Part shown: in pieces, positions 25,221-34,495 of the stretch
How positions within the stretch are numbered: the first letter of the stretch is position 1
How the letters are laid out: the number at the start of each line of letters is the position of its first letter
Assembly: GCA_016794345.1 (NCBI GenBank)
Contig: JAEUKE010000040.1
Span: forward strand, 1 to 42,290
Reading direction: 5' to 3'
DNA length: 42,290 nt
Source: Myxococcales bacterium
GTDB taxonomy: Bacteria > Myxococcota_A > Polyangia > Polyangiales > Polyangiaceae
The notes under the pieces: generated by a model
Database searches by the model: none
Seen by the model: only the letters and a program-made list of their open reading frames with translations
Told to the model about the DNA's origin: nothing
Position numbers and translations under genes: made by a program

Positions 25221-27455
25221 ATGCGGGCCGTGGCGCTGACGATGGTGGCTTTCTGCCTCGCGGGCGGGCAGGTGGCGACCGCACGCGCCCAGGCCATCCC
25301 GTCCGGACCGGTGGCCCCCTTCTCGACCGGCGAAACCCTGCTCGACCGGACCGCGGTGGCTCGGGGACGGGAGCTCCTCTACGGCTCCACCGAGGAGGAG
25401 CGGCGTCGAGGGGTGGAGCGGCTCGCGTCGACGGGGACGCCGCAGGCGGTGGACGCCCTGCTCGAGGCGCTCGAGACGGGGAGCGTCGTGGCCCGGGATC
25501 CGGCAGCCAGGCTCCTCGCCGTTCGGCTGCTCGCGCCGCTGGCGAGCCGCGAAGACGTTCGCAAGCTCCTGGTTCGCGAGCTGCACGATGCGGGAGGCAG
25601 GCGCGACCCCGCGCTTCGCATCGCCTCTCTCTTGCGCGAGACAGCCGCGCTCGCGCTCGCGCGAGCCGGGGACGAGGAGTCGCTCCAGGCGCTCGTCTCG
25701 GCCGCGGCGCAGCGTGGGCCCGCGGGCGAGGCCGCGCGCGCCGCGCTCGTCATCGCGCCGCCCGTCGCCCTCTCCTCGATCCTCTACGAGCCGCCGCCCG
25801 ACGAGTCGGAGGACCCCGACGCGGCGATGGAAGCCGAGCCCGATCCGTTCCCCGCCGAGGAGCGACCGGGCACGGCCCGGCCCCGCAAGCCGAAGGCCAA
25901 GCCGGACCGTCCGATCGCGCGGGAGGCTCCGGACAAACGCGCGCCTGCCGGCCCTCGGACGCCGCGGGCGCTCCTGCCCCCGCTCCTCACGCTGCTCGGA
26001 GATCTCGGCGACGTCCGCGCGCTCCCCGCGCTCCGCAACGAGGTCGGCTCGCCGCACCGTCCGAGCCGCGCCGCCGCCGCGGTCTCGCTCGCCAAGCTCG
26101 GCGACGCGTCGATCGGGGCGGAGGTGCTTCCTTGGCTCGAGGACGCGGAGCCACGTGTCGTCCTCGCCGCGGCCGAAGCGCTGGTCATCGTGGGCCACCC
26201 CAAGGCACCGCAGGCCGTCGCCAAGGCGCTGCGAGACGAGGCTTCGCGCAGCGCGGCGCTCGCCCTCGCGCACGATCTCGCCGATCCGTCGTTGCGCGCG
26301 CAGCTCCTCGCTCTGCTCCCGAAGCTCGAAGGAGAGGACGCGGTGCGTGCGGTCATGGCGCTCGGCCGCGCCGGCGACGTCACGAGCGTCGCGGGCCTCT
26401 TCGAAGACGCAGGGCTCGCGCCCGCGGCGATCTCCGCCCTTGGCGCCATGCCCTCGGAGGACGCGGAGAAGGCGATCGAGCGCGGCCTCGGCGAGGCGAA
26501 GCCCCCGCGTCGCCGAGCCTTCGTGCGCGCGGCGATCGTTCGTGGGCTCGTCCTCGCGGACGCGCCGGATGCGCTCGCGTCGACGCTCGCGCAGCTCGGC
26601 CGCTCGAAAGATCCCTCCGATCGCGAGGTCGCCGCGTTCGGCCGCGTCGCGCTCGGGCTCGAGAGCGCCGAGGCCGTGCTCGCGACCGCGGCCGACCTGC
26701 CCGTCGTCTCGGGGGCGGCGCGCGCGGCGCTGCTGCGTGACGAAGGCTCGCTCGCCGCGTTCGCGCCGCTCCTCGTCGACGTCGACCCCGAGGCTCCGAA
26801 GCCGGTGGCGATCGCCGCGGGCGTCGCGCTCCTCTCGCGCGACGTCGCCGATCGCGTGCCGTTCAAGTCGTTGCTCCGGCTCGCGGAGAACGGCGGGCCG
26901 ATCGCGGCGCTCGCGGCGCGCGCGTTGCCCCGTCGAGACGACGGCACCGCGCGCGAGCGGGTTCGTGCGCTTCTCGCCGGGACGGACGCGAGCGTTCGTG
27001 CCGCCGTCGCGCTCGGCTTCGGCGAGGCAGAGGAGGCGTCCAGCGTGAGCGTGCTCGCGAGCCGATACCACCAAGAGGAAGACCCGCGCGTCCGGCGGGC
27101 CGTCGTGCGCGCGCTCGCGATGCGGTCGGAGCCCCAACGAAAGGCGGTCCTCCTGATCGCGGCGCGAACCGACCCGGACGCCGAGGTGCGACGCGTCGCC
27201 GAGCAAGCGCTCCGCGGAAAGCGCGTCGAGGCGCCGCGCCCGCTCGTGGCGGGAACGGCCGCGCTCTTCCGCGTCGACACGGCCGCGGCGCTGTCGGAGC
27301 CGCCCGCGCTCAGGTTGGTGCTGCCCTCCGGCCTCGCGCTCGCCGTGTTCCCCGCCGCCGACGGCGCCTTGCTCGTCGGCGGGATGCCGTTCGGTGGGGC
27401 CACCCTCGAGCTTGCAGAGGACCTCTCTTTCGCGAAGGGCTCCGAAGACAAATGA
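25221..27455 (+). CDS. Secreted HEAT-repeat protein
   Basis: The start is ATG 25221 because it opens a signal peptide (MRAVALTMVAFCLAGGQVATARAQA, about 25 residues); upstream in-frame codons to 25050 lack protein-like sequence and overlap the divergent promoter. The 744-residue product is rich in Ala, Leu, Glu and Arg and consists of HEAT / PBS-lyase-like helical repeats, for example GDLGDVRALPALRNEV, LGDASIGAEVLPWLED and DPDAEVRRVAEQALRG. A Pro/Lys/Arg-rich linker sits near residues 195-250. HEAT solenoids bind protein partners; no enzymatic function is visible. The stop overlaps the xseB start as ATGA, so it belongs to the same operon. Confidence 0.82.
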   Translation: MRAVALTMVAFCLAGGQVATARAQAIPSGPVAPFSTGETLLDRTAVARGRELLYGSTEEERRRGVERLASTGTPQAVDALLEALETGSVVARDPAARLLAVRLLAPLASREDVRKLLVRELHDAGGRRDPALRIASLLRETAALALARAGDEESLQALVSAAAQRGPAGEAARAALVIAPPVALSSILYEPPPDESEDPDAAMEAEPDPFPAEERPGTARPRKPKAKPDRPIAREAPDKRAPAGPRTPRALLPPLLTLLGDLGDVRALPALRNEVGSPHRPSRAAAAVSLAKLGDASIGAEVLPWLEDAEPRVVLAAAEALVIVGHPKAPQAVAKALRDEASRSAALALAHDLADPSLRAQLLALLPKLEGEDAVRAVMALGRAGDVTSVAGLFEDAGLAPAAISALGAMPSEDAEKAIERGLGEAKPPRRRAFVRAAIVRGLVLADAPDALASTLAQLGRSKDPSDREVAAFGRVALGLESAEAVLATAADLPVVSGAARAALLRDEGSLAAFAPLLVDVDPEAPKPVAIAAGVALLSRDVADRVPFKSLLRLAENGGPIAALAARALPRRDDGTARERVRALLAGTDASVRAAVALGFGEAEEASSVSVLASRYHQEEDPRVRRAVVRALAMRSEPQRKAVLLIAARTDPDAEVRRVAEQALRGKRVEAPRPLVAGTAALFRVDTAAALSEPPALRLVLPSGLALAVFPAADGALLVGGMPFGGATLELAEDLSFAKGSEDK

Positions 27456-27718
27456 GCAGCGAGACGGACAAGGCGCCGGAGGAGTCGTTCGAGGCGAGCA
27501 CCGAGCGGCTCGCCGAGATCGTCGACGCGCTCGAGCGCGGTGACCTTCCGCTCGAGAAGGCGCTCGCGCTGTTCGAAGAAGGCGTCCGTCTCTCGCGCAA
27601 GGCGCAGCAGAAGATCGAGCTCGCCGAGAAGCGCATCGAAGAGCTGCTCGGTTTCGACACCGCGGGGCAGCCCGTCACCAAGCCGCTCGCAGGCCTGGAG
27701 GAAGAGGAGGAGCCATGA
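27452..27718 (+). CDS. xseB: Exodeoxyribonuclease VII small subunit
   Basis: The 88-residue product matches the XseB coiled-coil subunit: SFEASTERLAEIVDALERGD, LPLEKALALFEEG, then KAQQKIELAEKRIEELL. XseB subunits decorate the long XseA subunit in the nuclease that degrades single-stranded DNA to oligonucleotides. No xseA is present in this window, so the large subunit must be elsewhere. Both ends overlap neighbours as ATGA (27452-27455 and 27715-27718), so translation of the three genes is probably coupled. The length is slightly longer than most family members because of a short acidic N-terminus and tail. Confidence 0.93.
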   Translation: MSSETDKAPEESFEASTERLAEIVDALERGDLPLEKALALFEEGVRLSRKAQQKIELAEKRIEELLGFDTAGQPVTKPLAGLEEEEEP

Positions 27719-28458
27719 GCGGCGGCTCGCGCACGGCCCGCGCGATCATCATCGGCAACGAGCTCCTGACGGGGAAGATCGCCGACAAGAACCTGACCAC
27801 GCTCGCCACGGTGCTGCGGCGACTCGGCGTCGTGCTCGAGCGAGCCGTCGTCATCCCCGACGTCGCGGAGGTCATCGTCCGCGAGGTGCGCGAGGCGTCA
27901 GTCGCCTCGACCTGGGTGTTCACGAGCGGCGGCGTCGGTCCGACCCACGACGACCTCACGATCGCGGCGGTCGCGTCGGCCTTCGACGAGGAGGTGATCG
28001 TCTCGAGCGAGCTCGAGTCGCTCATCCGGCTGGCGTACGGCGACAAGCTGCGCGAGGGGCACCTCTTGATGGCGCGTGTGCCGCGCGGCGCCCGGCTCGT
28101 GAAGAGCGAAGACATCCCCTGGCCGGCGACGCTGATGCGCAACGTCTGGGTCTTGCCCGGGGTCCCCGAGATCTTCGAGCTCAAGATGAAGCTCGTCGAA
28201 GAGGTCGTCGGAGCCGGCGTGCCGTTCGTCTCGCTCGCGGTGCTCACCACGCTCGACGAGGGCAACATCAAGCCGATGTTGGACCGCGTCGTCCTCGATC
28301 ACCCGGACGTGGACGTCGGCTCGTACCCTCGCTGGACGGATCCGAAGATCCGCACGAAGTTGACGTTCGATGGCCGCGACCGGGCGCGGTGCGAGGCGGC
28401 GCGCCAGGCGTTCGTCGCGCTGCTCCCGGACGGAGCGATGGCCGGCCTCGAGGGGTAG
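27715..28458 (+). CDS. CinA-like molybdopterin-binding domain protein
   Basis: The 247-residue product is a single MoCF/CinA N-terminal domain: ARAIIIGNELLTGKIADKN, the SGGVGPTHDD motif near residues 64-73, and VWVLPGVPEIFELK. In CinA this domain is linked to nucleotide (ADP-ribose / NMN-related) chemistry. The C-terminal NMN deamidase domain is absent here, so the protein resembles the stand-alone competence/damage-inducible protein A group. The ATG overlaps the xseB stop (ATGA). The stop is followed immediately by 22-bp direct repeats and a GC hairpin. Confidence 0.87.
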   Translation: MSGGSRTARAIIIGNELLTGKIADKNLTTLATVLRRLGVVLERAVVIPDVAEVIVREVREASVASTWVFTSGGVGPTHDDLTIAAVASAFDEEVIVSSELESLIRLAYGDKLREGHLLMARVPRGARLVKSEDIPWPATLMRNVWVLPGVPEIFELKMKLVEEVVGAGVPFVSLAVLTTLDEGNIKPMLDRVVLDHPDVDVGSYPRWTDPKIRTKLTFDGRDRARCEAARQAFVALLPDGAMAGLEG

Positions 28459-28524
28459 GCGGCGCCACCCCCACGGATCGGCGGCGCCACCCCCACGGAT
28501 CGGCGGCGCCGCCCGCGGCGCCGC
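28458..28524. repeat. Tandem 22-bp repeats ending in a GC hairpin
   Basis: Two perfect 22-bp units (28458-28479 and 28480-28501, core GGCGGCGCCACCCCCACGG) are followed by the first nine bases of a third. The third merges into two copies of the palindrome GCGGCGCCGC (28503-28512 and 28515-28524) separated by CC. The block begins on the last base of the CinA-like stop codon and may terminate that operon. The rest of the gap up to 28605 shows nothing recognisable. Confidence 0.75.
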
Positions 28525-28605
28525 GGTGGTCCTCCGGTTTCGACGACCTCCGAGTCGGTTCCTCGCTCGAGCCACGATGGCACGCGCGGTGCTGTGGGGG
28601 CGCCT

Positions 28606-29277
28606 ATGCAGGACACGGTCTCCTCCGAAGGTCCCCGGGAGCGCGCGTCGCGCGACGGTCTCTCGTACCTCGCTGACGCGGATCTCGTCGCGTTGGTGCT
28701 CGGCACCGGCGCGCGCGGGTTGCCCGTGACCGAGGTCGCGACGGCGCTGGTGAACGGCTGCGGGGGGCTCGGCGGTCTCAGCCGCGTGGCGGCCCGGCAG
28801 CTCGCCCCGCTGCCGGGTGTCGGCCACGCCAAATCCCTGCGCCTGGCAGCGTGTTTCGAGCTCGGGCGGCGAGCAGTGGTGGCCGATCTCGTTCCCCGTC
28901 TGCGCCTCGCGACGTCCGACCGCGTCGCCGAGCTGATGCGTCCGCGCCTGGCGCACCTCGACCACGAGGAGATGTGGGTGCTCGCGCTCGACGGGCAAAA
29001 TGGGCTTCGCGCGATGCGCCGCGTCGCGCAAGGAGGCCTGCACGGCTGCAGCGTCTCGGCGCGCGATATCCTGCGGGCAGGCCTCGTCGAGGCGGCGAGC
29101 GCGATCGTCCTGGTCCACAATCATCCGAGCCGCGATCCGACGCCGTCGGCGGAAGATATCGCCATGACGCGAGTCGTGTGTGAAGCCGGGGAGGTGATCG
29201 GGGTGCCGCTCGTGGACCACGTCATCGTGGCGGGAAACCGCCACGGGTCGCTCCTCGATCTCGGCCTCCTCGGCTGA
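28606..29277 (+). CDS. radC: RadC family JAB/JAMM-domain protein
   Basis: The 223-residue product has an N-terminal helix-hairpin-helix region (LAPLPGVGHAKSLRLAACFELGRR, about residues 60-85). A C-terminal JAMM-type domain follows, with the zinc motif HxHx7SxxD in HNHPSRDPTPSAED (about 170-183). Most RadC proteins have HNHPSGDP; Arg replaces Gly here. Despite the name, a role in DNA repair is not established for the family. ATG 28606 was chosen over GTG 28594, because a G-rich stretch precedes it. It is transcribed in the same direction as its neighbours but separated by gaps of 147 and 66 bp. Confidence 0.88.
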   Translation: MQDTVSSEGPRERASRDGLSYLADADLVALVLGTGARGLPVTEVATALVNGCGGLGGLSRVAARQLAPLPGVGHAKSLRLAACFELGRRAVVADLVPRLRLATSDRVAELMRPRLAHLDHEEMWVLALDGQNGLRAMRRVAQGGLHGCSVSARDILRAGLVEAASAIVLVHNHPSRDPTPSAEDIAMTRVVCEAGEVIGVPLVDHVIVAGNRHGSLLDLGLLG

Positions 29278-29343
29278 TGCGCGGTTAGGCGTGACCAGCG
29301 GGCGGGACGTCGGTTACCCTCTTCGGCTGGCGCTTCTCCCTGC

Positions 29344-30923
<1,580 letters not shown>

Positions 30924-30927
<4 letters not shown>

Positions 30928-32204
30928 GGTGCTCGCTCGCCATTACCGGCGGCATCGTCGTCTGCGCCGTCAGCTGGTCGTGGGCGGCCCGCGCCGAGGA
31001 GCCGAAGGCGCCTGGTGAGCCCGCGGTCATGCGGGAGCCGAGCGAGCGGTTCGTGGTCTCGGACTCCTTCGACGAAGGCGACCCGTTCGACATCGCCATC
31101 GGCCTCGCTTACGAAGCGCGGATCGCGCGGGCAGCGATCGGCCGAGAGTCGGGGGACCACGTGAAGCGCGTCGCCGGATTCACCGCGGTCACCTCCAAGC
31201 TGCTTCCCACGCTCGAGATCGGCCTCTACCGCGATCTCGCGCTCACGCTCGGTTTTCCTATCGTGCTCAGCGAGACGAGAGAGCTGTCTCCGGCGGGCGG
31301 CGCCACCTCGGGCTCGATCGCCGCCGGAGACGAGGCGCTCGTCTTGCTGCCGATGGAGTCGATCGAGCGCAGCGGCCTCGAGCACCTCGCCTTCGGTATG
31401 CGAGCGACGCCGCTCAACCAATCGCGGAGCGCCGACTTCCCGACCTGGTCGGTGGGAGCCGAGGCTCGCGTCGCCATCGGCCCGACCCGGCGCGCGTGCA
31501 CGAGCTCACCGGCCGAAGGACAGGTCGCGTGCGCGAAGCCCGGCGACGTCGACCGCGACGGCCAGCGCGATCCAGGCGAGCCCGATCTCGGAGAGCCGGC
31601 CACACCGGGGCTCGCCCGAGGGACGGCAGGGCTCGCGTTCTCGACGGCGATCGGCCGTCGGGTACGGTACGTCGTGCCCTACGGCACGGTCGACGTGCTC
31701 GTGGAGATCCCGCTCCCGGGCAGCTTGTTCGAAGAGGCGTCGCTGGGCGAGACGCTCCTGCCGCCGGTCGAGGCCACGGCAGGCTTGGGCATGGCCGTGA
31801 TCCCCTGGGAGAACCGAGAGAAGTTCACGCGGCTCGACATCGACACGCGGGTGACGGCCACGTACCGATCTGGTGGGCTCGACTACTCGGAGGCGTTCGA
31901 CGCCATCGGCGCGAGCGACGCAGGCTCGCTCCGGGTCCTGCGCGACGACTCGGTGGTCACCGGCCTCACGACCGTGGCGCCGTACGGCGTCTTCGGTCTG
32001 GAGAGCTCGCTCGTCTGGCAAGCGAGCGCCTTCATCAAGCTCGCGCTCGGTGCCCGGGTCCAGTATGAGCTGTCTCATGCGATCACCGATGACGACGAAG
32101 GCGACCCCGCCTACCGTTCGGTCATCAGCCGCGCGAACGAAAGGCTCGTCGTGCTCGACTCCTTCGTGGGCGCCATCCGCGTACGCGCGGCCGTGAGCTT
32201 CTGA
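30924..32204 (+). CDS. Predicted outer-membrane protein
   Basis: The GTG start overlaps the phosphatase stop (GTGA), and GAAAGG lies just upstream. The 426-residue product has a signal peptide ending AARA before EEPKAP, and a beta-strand-rich body. LEIGLYRDLALTLGFPIVLSET is comparable with [14 protein letters not shown] in the barrel protein at 16672-17859. A short DVDRDGQRDPGEPD loop near residue 210 is calcium-site-like. The C-terminus ends in a strand finishing with Phe (VRAAVSF), typical of outer-membrane barrels recognised by the BAM machinery. Specific function is unknown. Confidence 0.75.
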
Positions 32205-32206
32205 GC

Positions 32207-33145
32207 ATGCGAATCAAGCTTTCTCCCGAAGACGCCGGGGCCCGCCTCGACAAGGTTCTCTGTGAACGGATCCCGGGGCTCGGTCGCGCGACCGTGAAGC
32301 GGCTCTTCGCCGAGGGGAAGGTGCAGGTCGTCACGCCGTCAGGGAAGCTCCGCCGCGCCGTGAAGGGGGACGTCGGCGCGGAAGGGATCGAGGTCGAGGT
32401 CGAGGTGCCGTCGACCGACACGACCGCCGTACCGGACCCGGACACGCCGCTCTCGGTCGTGCTCGAGACGGATCTCGTGCTCGTCCTCGACAAGCCGGCC
32501 GGGCAGCCGACGGCCCCGCTCGCGCCCGGCGAGAAGGGCGCGCTCGCAAACGCGCTCGTCGCCCGATACCCGGAGCTCGCCTCGATCGGCTTCTCCCCAC
32601 GCGAGCCCGGTCTCTGCCATCGCCTCGACACCGACACCTCCGGCCTCGTGCTCGCGGCCCGCACGAAGGAGGCCTTCGTCACGCTCACCACGGCGTTGCG
32701 CGAAGGGCGGCTCGACAAGCGCTACCTGCTCCTCGTTCAGGCGGCGGATCTGCCCTCGGTGGGGACCATCGACATCGGGCTCGCGCCGCACCCGAAGGAC
32801 AAGCGCCGCGTCCTCGCTTGTGTCCACCCCCGGGACGTCGCGCGGAACGATCCTCGGCCCGCCGTCACGACCTACCAGGTCCTGTCCGAGCGAGACGGCA
32901 TCGCCCTCGTCGAGGCGCGCGCCCCGCGTGCCATGCGCCACCAGATCCGAGCACACTTCGCCGCGATCGATCACCCGCTCCTGGGGGACTCGCTCTACGG
33001 CGGGCCCTCGGTGCCCGGGCTCACCCGTCACGCGTTGCACGCCCACTATCTGGCTTGGGGAGGGGACGCGGTCGTGCCGGCCCTGGCCGTGCGGCTCGAC
33101 CTGCCCGCCGATCTCGCCGCGTTCGTGACAACGGACGAAGGCTGA
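32207..33145 (+). CDS. RluA-family RNA pseudouridine synthase
   Basis: The 312-residue product has an N-terminal S4-like RNA-binding domain (ARLDKVLCERIPGLGRATVKRL, about residues 12-33). The catalytic domain carries HRLDTDTSGLVLAARTKEA, where Asp141 is the catalytic nucleophile. VLDKPAGQP (93-101) and the C-terminal HQIRAHFAAIDHPLLGDSLYGG are also diagnostic. It should isomerise uridines in rRNA or tRNA, but the exact site cannot be assigned from sequence. The ATG is 2 nt after the stop of the outer-membrane protein gene, so the two are co-transcribed. Confidence 0.93.
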   Translation: MRIKLSPEDAGARLDKVLCERIPGLGRATVKRLFAEGKVQVVTPSGKLRRAVKGDVGAEGIEVEVEVPSTDTTAVPDPDTPLSVVLETDLVLVLDKPAGQPTAPLAPGEKGALANALVARYPELASIGFSPREPGLCHRLDTDTSGLVLAARTKEAFVTLTTALREGRLDKRYLLLVQAADLPSVGTIDIGLAPHPKDKRRVLACVHPRDVARNDPRPAVTTYQVLSERDGIALVEARAPRAMRHQIRAHFAAIDHPLLGDSLYGGPSVPGLTRHALHAHYLAWGGDAVVPALAVRLDLPADLAAFVTTDEG

Positions 33146-33191
33146 CCCGCGACCTCCCCGTGCTGGGCGCGAGGCCTCGTCTCGAAAGTAA

Positions 33192-33220
33192 TTGAATTCG
33201 ATTTTCAACTTCCTTATCAA
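33192..33220 (+). promoter_or_regulatory. Fur-like operator overlapping the imelysin promoter
   Basis: TTGAATTCGATTTTCAA (33192-33208) is an imperfect inverted repeat that matches 14 of 17 positions of WTGAAAATNATTTTCAW, the Fur box I recall for deltaproteobacteria. It also supplies a -35-like TTGAAT. TATCAA (33215-33220) lies 17 nt further on as a -10, only 6 nt before the ATG, so the mRNA should be leaderless. A near-identical site precedes the delta-60 lipoprotein gene (37403-37431). Iron control is inferred. Confidence 0.7.
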
Positions 33221-33226
33221 CGAGCC

Positions 33227-34495
33227 ATGCTCGATCGCGCCCGGCTCGTTCGTGCTCTCTCCGCCTTCGCCCTCGGGGCCGTCACCATCGCCACCGTCGT
33301 CTTCGCTGGGGCGTGTGAGCGCGTCACCGCGTTCACGATCACCGGCTCGGCGGGCGCAGGGGATACGCCCTCCGGACCGTCGAACGTCGCCGCGACCGGT
33401 CCCGGCGCGGTCTCCCGATCGATGGTCCTCGGCGGCGTCGCGACGTGCGCCCTCAGCCTGTACGGCGACGCCGCTGCCGCAGCAGCGGAGCTCGACGTCG
33501 CGGCAGCCACGTTGGCCTCGTCGCCGACTCCCGAGAACGAAGCGGCTGCGCGCGCCGCGTGGTCGAAGACCATCGGGCTGTGGCAGCAAGCGGAGCTCTT
33601 GAAGGTCGGCCCCGCGGGCCCGACGACGCTGCCGGCGGGGGAAGGCCTGCGTGACTACGTCTATTCGTGGCCGCTCGTGAGCCGATGCCTGGTCGAGCAG
33701 GCCATCGTGTCGCGGGCGTACGCGAAGGAGACGTGGTCCGAGACCGCGCTCGTGAACACGCGGGGCCTCGCAGCCGCCGAGTACCTGCTCTTCTACGGCG
33801 GCACCGACAACGGTTGCTCCTCGAGCGCGAGCATCAACAGCCAGGGCACCTGGGCCGCGCTCGGCGGAGATCTCGCCGTGCGCAAGCGCGAGTACGCGGC
33901 GGTCGTCGCGAAGGACGTGGCGCAGCGCACCGCGGCCATCCACGCCGCGTGGGACACCGATCAAGGCTTCGCGGCGGGCCTCGCGCGCTCGGGCGCCTCC
34001 GGTGCTCCGTTTTCGTCCGATCAGGACGCGCTGAACGCCGTCAGCGACGGCCTCTTCTACCTCGAGAACGAGGTGAAGGACCTGAAGCTAGGCCGGCCGC
34101 TCGGCAAGACGGAGGACTGCACCACGCCGTCGTGCCCGGACGCGGTCGAGTCGCAGTTCGCGCGCGCAGCGCGTGATCACATCAAGAATAACCTCATCGG
34201 GTTCCAGCGCATCTTCGATGGATGCGACGAAGCGGCCGACACGGGGTTCGACGACCTCCTCCGCAGCGCCGGGGCGGGAGACCTGGCCGACCAGATGAAC
34301 GCCGACATCGGCGGCGCCATCGCCGCAGCGGATGCCCTGTCGAGCGCCGATCTCGTCGTGCTGGTGGACAGCGAACGGGCCAACGTGGAGGCGCTTCACG
34401 CCGCGGTGAAGCGTCTGAGCGACGAGCTGAAGACCGACTTCGCCACCATCCTGGATCTCGAGCTGCCGAAGACCGTCGAGGGGGACAATGACTGA
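33227..34495 (+). CDS. Imelysin-family lipoprotein (peptidase M75 / IrpA-like)
   Basis: The 422-residue product has an N-terminal export signal with a weak lipobox (AGAC, Cys30), then an all-helical imelysin domain. Recognisable parts are LRDYVYSWPLVSRCLVEQ (141-158), NTRGLAAAEYLLFYGG (177-192) and the C-terminal DHIKNNLIGFQRIF region. Imelysins are surface or periplasmic proteins tied to iron acquisition, and the family motif GxHxxE is normally present. Here it reads GLAAAE: the His is Ala while the Glu (Glu185) is kept, so peptidase or metal chemistry may differ. It starts a two-gene unit, overlapping the carboxylase-like gene by 8 bp, behind a Fur-like promoter. Confidence 0.85.
   Translation: MLDRARLVRALSAFALGAVTIATVVFAGACERVTAFTITGSAGAGDTPSGPSNVAATGPGAVSRSMVLGGVATCALSLYGDAAAAAAELDVAAATLASSPTPENEAAARAAWSKTIGLWQQAELLKVGPAGPTTLPAGEGLRDYVYSWPLVSRCLVEQAIVSRAYAKETWSETALVNTRGLAAAEYLLFYGGTDNGCSSSASINSQGTWAALGGDLAVRKREYAAVVAKDVAQRTAAIHAAWDTDQGFAAGLARSGASGAPFSSDQDALNAVSDGLFYLENEVKDLKLGRPLGKTEDCTTPSCPDAVESQFARAARDHIKNNLIGFQRIFDGCDEAADTGFDDLLRSAGAGDLADQMNADIGGAIAAADALSSADLVVLVDSERANVEALHAAVKRLSDELKTDFATILDLELPKTVEGDND

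Noticed and set aside
25101..27206. Minus-strand extension of the radical SAM frame to a 1336-codon open frame
   Set aside because: Upstream of 25100 it is low-complexity Arg/Glu-rich antisense of the HEAT protein. The Tes-like domain begins just after ATG 25100.
28458..28524. CRISPR-like array
   Set aside because: The 22-bp units are contiguous with no spacers and there are no cas genes in the window.
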